The translations under genes were made by a program, and so were the position numbers. The notes under the pieces are model-generated. The model was not told the origin of the DNA and did not search any database. It saw only the letters and a list, made by a program, of their open reading frames with translations. A DNA stretch of 64,000 bases, taken from assembly GCA_023386815.1 (NCBI GenBank), contig JAEWIZ010000029.1, positions 1-64,000 of the forward strand. Direction: 5' to 3'. This DNA comes from Bacillota bacterium (GTDB lineage Bacteria; Bacillota; Clostridia; Lachnospirales; Lachnospiraceae). Below are positions 49,629 through 59,062 of this stretch, one piece after another (the first letter of the stretch is position 1; each line of letters opens with the position of its first letter).

Positions 49629-50843
49629 TTATTGTATGTAGTAAGTCAAGAAATCCTTCAGTGAATCAGCAGCCACCTTAAGCTGCTCTATTTCCGGCAG
49701 ATAAACGATACGGAAATGATCCGGCTGCTCCCAATGGAAACCTCCCCCATGGGTTAATAGAATCTTTTTGTCTTTGAGGAAATCCAAAACCAGCTTTTCA
49801 TCACTTTGTATATTGAATTTCTTCGTATCAATTTTAGGGAAGATATAAAAGGCTGCTTTGGGTTTTACAGCACTGATTCCCGGAATCTCATTTAATGCAT
49901 TGTAAATGAATTCTCTCTGCTCATAGACACGTCCGCCCTTTACCAGCAGCTGTTTTGTCTCCTTTGTATGCCTTAATGCTACTTCAATTAATGACTGCGC
50001 TGGTACGTTGGAACATAAGCGCATGGAGGAAAGCAAATTGATTCCTTCAATATAGCCCTTAGCATAGGATTTATCGCCGCACAGGCACATCCAACCACAG
50101 CGGTAACCAGCAATCAAGTGTGATTTTGACAACCCGTTAAAGCTAACGGTCAACAAATCAGGAGCCAAAGAAGCAACTGCAACATGTTCGTGTCCGTCCA
50201 TTACCAAACGATCATATATCTCATCGGCAAATAAAATTAAGTGATTCTGTCTTGCCAGTTCTACGATTTCCTCCAGTAACTCCTTTGGATAAAGCGCTCC
50301 TGTCGGATTATTTGGATTAATGATTACAATTCCCTTTGTATTAGGGGTTATTTTCTTTTTTATATCCTCAATATCCGGATACCACTCTGCTTCTTCATCA
50401 CAGATATAATGGATTGCAGTACCACCTGCCAGGGTTACCGAAGCTGTCCAAAGAGGATAATCGGGAGCTGGAACCAGGATTTCGTCCCCTGGATTAAGTA
50501 AGGCCTGCATGGATAATGTGATCAATTCACTCACACCATTTCCGGTATAGATATCATCAATTGTTACATTTGGAATATTTTTTTGCTTACAATATTCTGC
50601 AATTGCAATTCTTGCAGACTTGATTCCCTTGGAATCAGAATAACCTTCCGTCTCTGTCAACTGCTCTGACATAATCTGGATCACTTCCGCCGGAGCTCGA
50701 AAGCCAAAGGGCGCAGGATTTCCAATATTCAGTTTTAACACATTCATACCAGCCGAAATCATTTTATTGGCTTCATCCATAACCGGTCCCCTGATGTCAT
50801 AACACACATTGTCAAGCTTCGATGATTTTACTAATTCTCTCAT
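49629..50843 (-). CDS. Class I/II aminotransferase (AlaA/AlaT-like), 404 aa
   Basis: Fold-type I PLP enzyme: LNIGNPAPFGF at the N-terminus, cofactor-binding NNPTGALYPKELL near residue 178, the DEIYDRL Asp, and the PLP Lys in SFNGLSKSHLIAGYRCGW near 240. The pattern fits the alanine/valine-pyruvate aminotransferase group. AAAGGAG precedes the ATG. It is controlled by the T-box leader upstream, so its synthesis follows the charging of one tRNA, consistent with a biosynthetic role for that amino acid. Confidence 0.87.
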   Translation of the reverse strand: MRELVKSSKLDNVCYDIRGPVMDEANKMISAGMNVLKLNIGNPAPFGFRAPAEVIQIMSEQLTETEGYSDSKGIKSARIAIAEYCKQKNIPNVTIDDIYTGNGVSELITLSMQALLNPGDEILVPAPDYPLWTASVTLAGGTAIHYICDEEAEWYPDIEDIKKKITPNTKGIVIINPNNPTGALYPKELLEEIVELARQNHLILFADEIYDRLVMDGHEHVAVASLAPDLLTVSFNGLSKSHLIAGYRCGWMCLCGDKSYAKGYIEGINLLSSMRLCSNVPAQSLIEVALRHTKETKQLLVKGGRVYEQREFIYNALNEIPGISAVKPKAAFYIFPKIDTKKFNIQSDEKLVLDFLKDKKILLTHGGGFHWEQPDHFRIVYLPEIEQLKVAADSLKDFLTYYIQ

Positions 50844-50952
50844 AAAAAACTCCTTTCAGATCCGCTTTTTCGTCTTAGCATTAATTTTCTTAAATCCATA
50901 ACAAACGTATCAACACTCGATACAACTTGTTGACAGAGCCTATGTAACAGAA

Positions 50953-51275
50953 GAATAAAAAAAAGCCCTAAACGTTATTTCAAACGTTTAGGGCGAATAT
51001 ATCAATCCGTGTTACCACCTAAATTCAGAGATCTCTCTCTGCACTCTGTCAGTACATTCATACTGCTTCCCTGTAACGTGGGAATACGTTGAAGCCTACT
51101 AGGGTTATAATAAGTATCCGTTCGGTTCAAAGCTCCAAGACTGCTTCCATATAAACTCCATAAAGATTCGCACCAACCATCTTCTCTCTGAAATATCATT
51201 CATATGTACTACTTCTTTTCATTGCCTTTAGATTGTTTATGTAATGAAAGTTGGTATTGATTGCCTTCATTAATT
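50953..51275 (-). promoter_or_regulatory. T-box leader with terminator, controlling the aminotransferase
   Basis: Leftward RNA from about 51275 contains a stem I region (AGTA, AGAGAG and GGTTGGTGCGAA segments at 51145-51215). It then has the T-box sequence AGGTGGTAACACGGA (51007-51021). A perfect 12-base-pair terminator follows (50965-50976 with 50983-50994), with a U tract from the A run at 50953-50964. Uncharged tRNA would stabilise the antiterminator. The specifier codon could not be assigned with confidence. Confidence 0.85.
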
Positions 51276-51281
51276 TTTCTT

Positions 51282-51310
51282 ATTCTAACAATTAAAATTT
51301 CCTTTGTCAA
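51282..51310 (-). promoter_or_regulatory. Consensus promoter of the T-box leader
   Basis: -35 TTGACA (complement of 51305-51310), 17-base spacer, -10 TAGAAT (51282-51287), reading toward the T-box. Confidence 0.75.
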
Positions 51311-51383
51311 TACCTTAATTTTTATTTCATTTCCTCTTTTACTTTTTATGCTTATTCCATTAGATATTACTGCCTTTCCTTGT

Positions 51384-52715
51384 TTATTCTATTGAAGCAG
51401 TCGCTATCCCTGGAGCCGGTATTTTGAAATGGACATATAATGCCGTGAAAAATAGGATAATCCCGGAAAGCACAAATACAATATGCATATTGCAAAGTTC
51501 AATTCCCGCCATTTGAAACGACAGACTTTTTGATTGGTTAATGATTACAGACCCGATTAAGGTACTTAGAAAGCCAGCTACCCCTCCAAATGCTGCTCCT
51601 GTCCCGAGGTACATTGTCCGTCCTTCTTCCGGAGCCATTACAAACTGAATACTGAATAAGGATAAATTAATACCAGACCAGGCGATTCCACCAAGGATAC
51701 TGAGTATCGGATATACAAGCCACACTGTTTGCTGGTCCATCAATATCCAGCCGAAATGCCCTATGGCAAGAATTGCAATTGACACCTTCGTTGTAAAAGC
51801 CCAGGATCTGGAATCAGCCATTCTCCCCCAGAATTTTGCTGCAAAAACACGGACGACGGAGGATACAATACCCATTACCATAATATAGGTGTAGCTCAGC
51901 TCGAGCCCGGTAACTAAATATATGGAGAAATAAGGTGCTCCGATTTGGAGCCCAATGTTCCAAAGCAAATATAGATAAATTACTTTTCGATACTTTTTAT
52001 TTTGGATCGGCTTTAAAATTGCATCCTTGACCCGAACTGTGACTGGCTTTCTATTTTCCTTTGGTTCTCGTATATTTATAAGATAAAAGGCATCTAATAG
52101 TGTCATCGCAAATACTATGGCACCAATTACTAAAAACCCCCCATATTCATAATGCAGCTCTTCAAATTTATCCAGCACCATTCCCATAAAGACTGTTAGT
52201 ATTGTAAGAAATCCCAATGAGATAGCATCCCTCCTGGCGAAATAGGCTCCGCGTATCTTTGCCGGTGTCAGGTCAACTAGCCAGTTTGATGCGGGTGGAT
52301 TGATAAAGGATGATGTTAAATAGACTATCACATAGACAATGACTAATATGGTCAATCTCGTTATCTTATCAGAAGCTAACATAGGTATTAAAAACATAGC
52401 TGAAAGGAGAAAACGAAAGACAAAACTGCTAAAGACGACCAATAGCTTTCTGTTCTCCAGCTTTTCAAATACCAGGGAGGAAAATAACTGAATGATACCT
52501 GTAGCCGCAGGGATTGCTCCAATGATTCCGTTAATTTCATCCGAAGCCCCCATATAACTTACAAAGCCAGCCAATATGGCACCACTGGTCAAGGAATTAA
52601 TTCCCACCGCTGTACAGCCTTCGTAAATAAAATATTTTCTGCTCTCCTCATAATCCTCATTCATTAAAGGTCTATTGTTAAAATATATTTCATTCATTCT
52701 GAATCCTAATTTCAT
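51384..52715 (-). CDS. MFS transporter, 443 aa
   Basis: Twelve predicted membrane helices with an MFS-like loop (DLTPAKIRGAYFARRDAISL near residue 155) and a second half beginning after a charged central loop (INIREPKENRKPVTVRVKDA). The N-terminal 35 residues are polar. AGAGGATG precedes the ATG at 52715. It lies 67 bases after the GH1 gene stop in the same orientation, which suggests transport of a glycoside or sugar. The family cannot be narrowed. Confidence 0.75.
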   Translation of the reverse strand: MKLGFRMNEIYFNNRPLMNEDYEESRKYFIYEGCTAVGINSLTSGAILAGFVSYMGASDEINGIIGAIPAATGIIQLFSSLVFEKLENRKLLVVFSSFVFRFLLSAMFLIPMLASDKITRLTILVIVYVIVYLTSSFINPPASNWLVDLTPAKIRGAYFARRDAISLGFLTILTVFMGMVLDKFEELHYEYGGFLVIGAIVFAMTLLDAFYLINIREPKENRKPVTVRVKDAILKPIQNKKYRKVIYLYLLWNIGLQIGAPYFSIYLVTGLELSYTYIMVMGIVSSVVRVFAAKFWGRMADSRSWAFTTKVSIAILAIGHFGWILMDQQTVWLVYPILSILGGIAWSGINLSLFSIQFVMAPEEGRTMYLGTGAAFGGVAGFLSTLIGSVIINQSKSLSFQMAGIELCNMHIVFVLSGIILFFTALYVHFKIPAPGIATASIE

Positions 52716-52782
52716 TTTTTACATCCTCTTAAAGTTATCTTAATTATATCTTAGTTGATGTTACAAGAGAGCAGCGGATATT

Positions 52783-54156
52783 TTACAAAGTATCCAATGG
52801 AAACCCATGTTCGGCTATTATTTTCTTATACCAATAAGCGCTATCCTTCCAGATACGCTCCTGTGTCTCGAAATCCGTATGTACTAAACCAAAGCGGTAG
52901 GTATAACCGCCGCTCCACTCCCAATTATCAATCAATGACCATGCATAATAACCTCTGACATCGATACCCTCTTCTATGGCTTTTTGAATCCAGGTCAGAA
53001 AGCCCTTGATGTATTGAATTCTCGTGGAATCATGGATTTTTCCTTCCCGTGTCATCTCTTCCTCACAATTATAGGTGCCATTTTCCGTAATATAGATAGG
53101 AATATTAATTTTATAGTCATCTGTTAGAATGTGCAGAGCATCATATACTGCCTTCGGATAATATTCCGTCCCATTATCCATAAAGGTACCGCCGGCATTG
53201 TACTTTTTCTCTGTTTCCATTAATCCTGGCTCAGCACAATCAAGTACCCGGTTATAGCAGTTTAGTCCAAAGAAATCCACTGGTTCCTTGATTCGCTTCA
53301 AATCACCCTCACGAATATCCGGCATGCAATTATTCTTTTCCATATACTCTAATAATGCATCAGAATAGCAGCCCCGAAAAATTGGGTTTAGATAGGAAAG
53401 ATAGGTCTTTTCATTCTCTAATTTAGCCAATCTGATATCCTCCGGGTGATCCCCTCGAAATGGATGGTGATTCCAGATATCTACTACAATTCCAATTTGA
53501 CTGTCAGCGATTCCTTCCTGGCGAAATCTTTTTACTCCTTCGCCATGTGCCAATAGTATATTGTGGTTTGCTTGCCTGCCGAAGGCTTCGCCCTTTCTGC
53601 CGGGTGCCATAATTCCAAGAGCATATCCAACGTAAGTAGCAATTGGTTCATTTAAAGTTGCCCAAAGTGGAACGCAATCTCCGAATTCACGAAATAATAA
53701 TGAAGCATATTCGCCATACCAATTAACTACCTCACGATTTAGCCATCCTCCACGGCGTTCCAGCTCATAGGGCAGATCCCAGTGATAGATTGTCGCATTT
53801 GGCACTATATCAAGCCTGTGCATCTCATCAATCATTCTTTTATAAAAATCCAGCCCCTTCTGATTAACCTTGCCAACTCCCTCTGGCAAAATTCTCGACC
53901 AGGAGAAGGAGAAACGGAAGGATTGTATGTTCATTTGCTTGGCTAATTTTAGGTCTTCCTTATACCGATGATACAGATCACAGGTCACATCCGGGATCGT
54001 ATTATCCGTAATATTTCCTGGAATCCTTGCAAAGGCATCCCAGATTGACATTCCCCTGCCGTCTTCAAATGCAGCACCCTCCAGCTGTGCTGCGCTGGTA
54101 GCTGTTCCAAAGATAAATTCTTTCGGAAATATAATTTGTTTTTCTTTTGAATTCAT
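52783..54156 (-). CDS. GH1 beta-glucosidase, 457 aa
   Basis: Family GH1 barrel: N-terminal FIFGTATSAAQLEGA, acid/base Glu in LWATLNEPIAT near residue 165, nucleophile Glu in IYITENGTYN near 355, and the aglycone-site SLIDNWEWSGGYTYRFGLV near the end. Length is typical. No signal peptide, so it cleaves beta-glucosides inside the cell. It is the upstream member of a pair with the MFS gene and neighbours the rhamnosidase gene, which fits sequential removal of rhamnose and glucose from plant glycosides. Confidence 0.92.
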   Translation of the reverse strand: MNSKEKQIIFPKEFIFGTATSAAQLEGAAFEDGRGMSIWDAFARIPGNITDNTIPDVTCDLYHRYKEDLKLAKQMNIQSFRFSFSWSRILPEGVGKVNQKGLDFYKRMIDEMHRLDIVPNATIYHWDLPYELERRGGWLNREVVNWYGEYASLLFREFGDCVPLWATLNEPIATYVGYALGIMAPGRKGEAFGRQANHNILLAHGEGVKRFRQEGIADSQIGIVVDIWNHHPFRGDHPEDIRLAKLENEKTYLSYLNPIFRGCYSDALLEYMEKNNCMPDIREGDLKRIKEPVDFFGLNCYNRVLDCAEPGLMETEKKYNAGGTFMDNGTEYYPKAVYDALHILTDDYKINIPIYITENGTYNCEEEMTREGKIHDSTRIQYIKGFLTWIQKAIEEGIDVRGYYAWSLIDNWEWSGGYTYRFGLVHTDFETQERIWKDSAYWYKKIIAEHGFPLDTL

Positions 54157-54530
54157 TAATATCTTCCTACTTTCTTTGTGTTCTAATTATCCTGCAGTTT
54201 AATGCAGTACTCCTGAATGTCTGACGGAATTTTTGTATAAAGTCCATACTGCATATCGATACCATAGTATGTCATATCGACATTTTACTTTATAAGCATA
54301 TTTTGTTTTATATAACTATATTTTTCTGAAAGAAGGAACAAACGATGTTATGATTGTAGACTCACAAAATCCTGACATTTAAAAGAAGGGTCACCTAATG
54401 GTAACCCATCCAACTTGCTATTATTATAAATTTACATCGCAATTTTTTCGATATTAATTCGAAACTTGATAATATCTAAAACGAACCTATACCATTACTG
54501 AATCTGCTTTAGACCTTTTTTACTAAGCCA
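54157..54530. other. Intergenic stretch between rhamnosidase and GH1 genes
   Basis: AT-rich; probably the GH1 promoter. A small hairpin (GGGTCACCTAATGGTAACCC) lies near 54395-54415, and a palindrome-like CGATACCATAGTATGTCATATCG near 54258-54283 could be a regulator site. Neither can be assigned. Confidence 0.45.
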
Positions 54531-56720
54531 TCATATCTTGCTAAAAAAGGTGTGAATTCCTTTTGTTACTTCATGGGACTGACCGGCAATTGTAACGTAT
54601 GTGTTCACAGGAGTTTCAATTTCGTACCGCCATTGGTCGGATACCTTTTTCCACTCGGAGCGGATCAGACCATGCTTTGTCTCCAGCGAAGCCTTTAACC
54701 AGTCTAAGCGCTTATCCGGATTTGGTGCGATTATTACCTTTTCATAGCCTGGTAATTCTTCCATTGGTTTGATACCTGCAGCTACACCGTATACCCAGTC
54801 GGCTACTGCACCATAAGCGTAATGATTATAAGAGTTCATATCTGCACTCCAGAAATCACCGTTCTCCATAATACCATCCCAATGCTCCCAGATTGTAGTT
54901 GCACCCTTAGTAATCGGATACAGCCAGGAAGGATAGCTTTCACGAAGCAATAAGGAGTAAGCTAAGTCAGCATAACCATAATCACTTAGTACATGGAGCA
55001 GATATGGTGTTCCAACAAATCCGGTTTTCAGCTGAATGCCGCATTCCTTCACCATTAATGCAAGCTGGTCTGCTGCTGCCTGACAATTTGGAGCTAATTT
55101 AAAATGTGCAGCAAGAACACATTCCGTCTGAGTTTCATATTTAGGATATGTCTTTTGAAAAGCGGCTACAATGGAGTCATACAAAGCTTCATATTCCGAA
55201 ATATCTTTTCCTAATACCTTACCGGCCTTGATCACTAGTGAGGTAGAATACGCATAAAAGGCTGTAGCAATAAAATCTTCTCTGGTAGAGCCCTTATAGC
55301 TCCCGGAAGTTGCATCCAGGCCTAACCAGTCTCCAAAATGCTGTCCCCCAGTCCACAGATAGTTATCCTTTGTATTCGCAGTGATATAATTCACCCACTT
55401 CTTCATGCTATCAAATTGATCTGAAAGGATCTGTGGATTGCCATATGCCAAATAAATTTCCCAAGGACAGATCGTGGAAGCATCAGCCCAGGCTGCACTG
55501 CTATCACCACCTAATAAATCAGGAATTACATGCCCTACACGGCCATCCTCTCCCTGGTCAGCAGCCAGATCAGCTAACCACTTGGTGAAAAATTTTTCTA
55601 CATTATAATTTAATGTAGCAGTTTTAACAAATACTTGTGCATCCCCAGTCCAGCCCAGTCGCTCATCACGTTGTGGACAATCTGTCGGTACGTCAAGAAA
55701 GTTACCCTTCTGTCCCCATATTACATTATCAAAGAGTTGATTTAGTTTCGAATTGGAACAGTTCAAATAACCGGTACGTCTGATATTGGAATATACAACA
55801 ATAGCAGTAAAATTCTTAAGGTCAGCAACGTCCACGCCTCCGGGAAACTGGTCAATTCGTATGTAGCGGAATCCATAAAAGGTTAACTTTGGTTTATAGG
55901 TCTGTTTGCCATCCTTGCAGATATAACGATACTTCGCCTTAGCACTGCGGTAATTTTCAGTATAAAAATTCCCCTCCTTATCCAAAACCTCGGCATGGGA
56001 CAGCTGAACTTCTTCACCGTTTTTTGCGTCTACTTCTATTTCAACATATCCGGTAACTTCCTGCCCAAAATCTATCACAACCTCCCCTTTGGGAGTACGG
56101 AACAAACTTGCTCCATGAACTCGTTCCTGTTCCAGGATCTCTTCTCCTTGCTGTGGAATCAAAGTCTGGAAGGGACCCTCGAAGGTATGTACATCTTCAC
56201 TTTGACTCGCTAAGCTTTGATCTTCTTTGACTACATCTGATGCATCATAGGTTTCTCCATCGTATATTTCCGAAAACTGAACTTTACTTTTGCCAAAGCT
56301 CCATGTCGTATCCGTAATAATCGTATCAACAGTCCCATCCTCATACGCGATTTCTAATTGCGCCAGTAACCCAGCCGGATTTTTTTGCAGCTCCTGTTGA
56401 ATCTCAGATGCTTCCCAGCCGACCAAACGGCTTCGATACCAGCCTTTACCAACCGTTACAATCAGCTGATTATCATCCTTTATCTGTTCTGTTACATCAT
56501 ATTCTTGATACTGCAGTCTCTTATGATAACTAGTCCATCCTGGAGCAAGGATATAATCTCCCACCCTTTTACCGTTTAGTTCTGCTTCGTAAACACCCAG
56601 TGCCGTAATATACAGCTTCGCTTCCTTTACCGTTCCTTTTACAGAAAAGTTTTTTGAAAATAAGGGACAAACATCTCCAAGTTCCTGGGATGGTTTAATC
56701 CATTTCGCCTGCCAATTCAT
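54531..56720 (-). CDS. GH78 alpha-L-rhamnosidase, 729 aa
   Basis: The N-terminus starts with the carbohydrate-binding beta domains (MNWQAKWIKP..., GDYILAPGWTSYHKRLQYQ). The catalytic (alpha/alpha)6 barrel carries the GH78 hallmark DCPQRDERLGWTGDAQVF near residue 350, with the catalytic Asp/Glu, and a later second-Glu region around TIWEHWDG. A C-terminal beta-sandwich follows. No signal peptide: cytosolic release of L-rhamnose. The start is set at 56720 by GGAGG nine bases upstream; the frame is open 96 bases further. Divergent from an AraC regulator that probably controls it. Confidence 0.92.
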   Translation of the reverse strand: MNWQAKWIKPSQELGDVCPLFSKNFSVKGTVKEAKLYITALGVYEAELNGKRVGDYILAPGWTSYHKRLQYQEYDVTEQIKDDNQLIVTVGKGWYRSRLVGWEASEIQQELQKNPAGLLAQLEIAYEDGTVDTIITDTTWSFGKSKVQFSEIYDGETYDASDVVKEDQSLASQSEDVHTFEGPFQTLIPQQGEEILEQERVHGASLFRTPKGEVVIDFGQEVTGYVEIEVDAKNGEEVQLSHAEVLDKEGNFYTENYRSAKAKYRYICKDGKQTYKPKLTFYGFRYIRIDQFPGGVDVADLKNFTAIVVYSNIRRTGYLNCSNSKLNQLFDNVIWGQKGNFLDVPTDCPQRDERLGWTGDAQVFVKTATLNYNVEKFFTKWLADLAADQGEDGRVGHVIPDLLGGDSSAAWADASTICPWEIYLAYGNPQILSDQFDSMKKWVNYITANTKDNYLWTGGQHFGDWLGLDATSGSYKGSTREDFIATAFYAYSTSLVIKAGKVLGKDISEYEALYDSIVAAFQKTYPKYETQTECVLAAHFKLAPNCQAAADQLALMVKECGIQLKTGFVGTPYLLHVLSDYGYADLAYSLLLRESYPSWLYPITKGATTIWEHWDGIMENGDFWSADMNSYNHYAYGAVADWVYGVAAGIKPMEELPGYEKVIIAPNPDKRLDWLKASLETKHGLIRSEWKKVSDQWRYEIETPVNTYVTIAGQSHEVTKGIHTFFSKI

Positions 56721-56826
56721 AATTAATACCTCCATTTTGCTAATATGATTGACTTTTATCGTATCAAATTTTATGATATATATAAACACCTGATTTTCAC
56801 TAAAATAGGGGGGCAATTTATCTTTT

Positions 56827-57684
56827 ATGAGTTACGAATACACCATTGAACTAAAAGAGGCTACACTAAATAATGCAGATAAATTTGTAATAAAGACTTA
56901 TTACCAGGATGATGTGGCAACCCACGATCATAATTTCTTTGAGTTGGTATATGTCATCGGTGGGTCAACCCTTCATACCTTAAATGGAGACAGTGGTTCC
57001 TTGGGATTAGGAGACTATTTTATTGTAGATTATGGAAGTGTTCATTGTTATGCTCAAAGCAAGGATCTCACAATCATCAATTGTCTCTTTCTCCCAGAAA
57101 TAATCGATGATACGTTAAAGGGTTGCTGTTCCTTTGAAGAACTTCTACACGTGTGTCTGCTTCGCTATTACAAGTTATATCTTGGAAAAACTCCTGCAAA
57201 CCGAATCTTTCACGACGATGATGGACGAATCCTACAGCTTTTAACCGGAATGATGAGGGAATATGAGGAAAAGCAAGTAGGATATGCTAAGATTTTTCGT
57301 AGCAGACTGTTAGAAATTTTAATTTTGACCATGCGTAATTTAGTAGATCGTAATTTAATTACAAAAAATGATACCATCCTGGAAGTAATTCAATACATTA
57401 ACAGTAACTATCCCACGCAGTCCTTATTATCGAAATTCTGTGAACTGCATCACTATAGCTCCCAGTATATCAGCAGAAAATTTAAGCAGGAAACTGGATT
57501 TACAGTTAGTGATTACCTTCAGAAGGTGCGCATTGAAAAGAGCTGTGAGCTACTGGCGGGAAGTGATATGTCAGTTGCAGATATCGCTGAATCAGTTGGA
57601 TATGCTGATTTAAAGTTTTTTAATAACCTATTTAAGAAGATGATAAAAATGTCGCCAAGGGAATATCGTAAGCTATCTTCGTAA
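56827..57684 (+). CDS. AraC-family regulator with a cupin domain, 285 aa
   Basis: N-terminal cupin-like sugar-sensing domain (DHNFFELVYVIGG near residue 33, GDYFIVDYGSVHCY) followed by two helix-turn-helix motifs of the AraC type: FCELHHYSSQYISRKFKQET and VADIAESVGYADLKFFNNLF at the C-terminus. Divergently transcribed from the GH78 gene with only about 100 bases between the starts. It therefore probably activates rhamnosidase expression on sensing rhamnose or a rhamnoside. The ribosome binding site is weak. Confidence 0.85.
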   Translation: MSYEYTIELKEATLNNADKFVIKTYYQDDVATHDHNFFELVYVIGGSTLHTLNGDSGSLGLGDYFIVDYGSVHCYAQSKDLTIINCLFLPEIIDDTLKGCCSFEELLHVCLLRYYKLYLGKTPANRIFHDDDGRILQLLTGMMREYEEKQVGYAKIFRSRLLEILILTMRNLVDRNLITKNDTILEVIQYINSNYPTQSLLSKFCELHHYSSQYISRKFKQETGFTVSDYLQKVRIEKSCELLAGSDMSVADIAESVGYADLKFFNNLFKKMIKMSPREYRKLSS

Positions 57685-57826
57685 ATATATATTATTTATT
57701 GTAAACATATCATGTAATTATCTTTTATTTTGCTATAATCTATTTCGTTGCGTATGCTGTTAAATTGTTAATTTATATATCAATTACAATCACCAAAATG
57801 TCAAACGATAAGGAGCTTGCTTGTCT

Positions 57827-58996
57827 ATGGATATTGAACTTACAATAAAAAAGTTCTATGAAGCTACTAAGATTCCTTTACAGCTTTATGATGTCAAAAG
57901 TCAGATTGCGGCTTATGATATTGATTTATTCAAACCCAATCCGGCAAATATTATTCTTGAAGCTGCGCTAGAATCAGGTCAGGAACTATGCTATACCTAC
58001 TCCCCGGAGTATCTATTCTGTGGACTAATTCGTATATCAGAATCGACAAAATATGTAATTCTTGGGCCTGTCTTATCCTCTGAATGCTCACGTAAGCAGG
58101 CACAGAGTATTCTTTCACGCTTTCGTCAACCAGTGGAACGCTTAAATGATTTTATGCTTTGGCTGCGAATGATCCCTCAATATGATATTCAACGGTTTCA
58201 GGGTTGCCTTAAATTATTAGATTACTCCCTGAATCAGAGAGAACAGACTGAGTTAGTTAATATACCCTATCAGGAGAGCACCTCAGATATACCAATCTAT
58301 GAAACAGCACCTAGCTTTATTGACCATATTGATGATTCTATTGAAACGGAGATTCTTTCCTGTATCGAATATGGCCGTCTGAGTTCCCTTGAGAAAATTA
58401 TGGTCGATTTTACCGGGCAGTCCAGTGATGGTGTTCCAAAGGTTACAGACAGCGTAATTCGTTCCTTCAAAACTATCTTTATCTTTTCGACAGCCCTGGC
58501 ATCCAGATCGGCTATCAGAGGTGGTTTGGATTACGATACTGCAATGGCTTTAACTACGAATTATATTAATCAAATTGAGAAATTCGATAATTATACGGAC
58601 ATTTTCCTTTTTCTTAAGCAAATGTTCCTGGATTTTGCTCGCAGAGTATCAAAGGTGCGTTCCTTATCTTCGAATTCTCAATTAGTAAGTAAAATAAGTA
58701 AGGATATTAATGCTCATATTTACGAGAAGATAACTCCCACCCTAATTTCAGAACATCTGAACATGAATTGTACTTATCTATGTGCTCACTTCAAGAAGGA
58801 AACTGGACAAACAATAACAGATTATATTCATGAGCTCAAGATCAAGGAATGTAAGCGTTTATTAGCAACAACACAAATGCCCATCATTCAAGTATCAACT
58901 CAACTGGGCTTTTCATCACAAAACTACTTCCATACAGTTTTTAAGAAAATTACAGGTATGACACCTGTTGAATTTCGAAGCCAGTCCTTACATTAA
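57827..58996 (+). CDS. AraC-family regulator with an unrelated sensing domain, 389 aa
   Basis: A C-terminal AraC DNA-binding pair is clear: ISEHLNMNCTYLCAHFKKET and IIQVSTQLGFSSQNYFHTVF. The first 280 residues contain no cupin; they resemble the ligand-binding region of cytosolic AraC regulators found beside glycan genes, without a clear family. AAGGAG lies 11 bases before the ATG at 57827, or 5 before a TTG at 57821, so the start is uncertain by two codons. Same orientation as the previous regulator, and convergent with the tannase-like hydrolase gene, which it may control. Confidence 0.78.
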   Translation: MDIELTIKKFYEATKIPLQLYDVKSQIAAYDIDLFKPNPANIILEAALESGQELCYTYSPEYLFCGLIRISESTKYVILGPVLSSECSRKQAQSILSRFRQPVERLNDFMLWLRMIPQYDIQRFQGCLKLLDYSLNQREQTELVNIPYQESTSDIPIYETAPSFIDHIDDSIETEILSCIEYGRLSSLEKIMVDFTGQSSDGVPKVTDSVIRSFKTIFIFSTALASRSAIRGGLDYDTAMALTTNYINQIEKFDNYTDIFLFLKQMFLDFARRVSKVRSLSSNSQLVSKISKDINAHIYEKITPTLISEHLNMNCTYLCAHFKKETGQTITDYIHELKIKECKRLLATTQMPIIQVSTQLGFSSQNYFHTVFKKITGMTPVEFRSQSLH

Positions 58997-59022
58997 TTAT
59001 GTTTATTAACGTTATCTTGGTA

Positions 59023-59062
59023 AAAAATTGCGGTATCCCAATCTAGAGATACCGCAATTTTT
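59023..59062. terminator. Bidirectional terminator between convergent genes
   Basis: AAAAATTGCGGTATC (59023-59037) and GATACCGCAATTTTT (59048-59062) form a perfect 15-base-pair stem with A and T runs at the ends. The end of the stem touches the hydrolase stop codon. Confidence 0.8.

Noticed and set aside
51002..51199. 65-codon leftward frame inside the T-box leader
   Set aside because: It coincides with structured T-box RNA and has no ribosome binding site.
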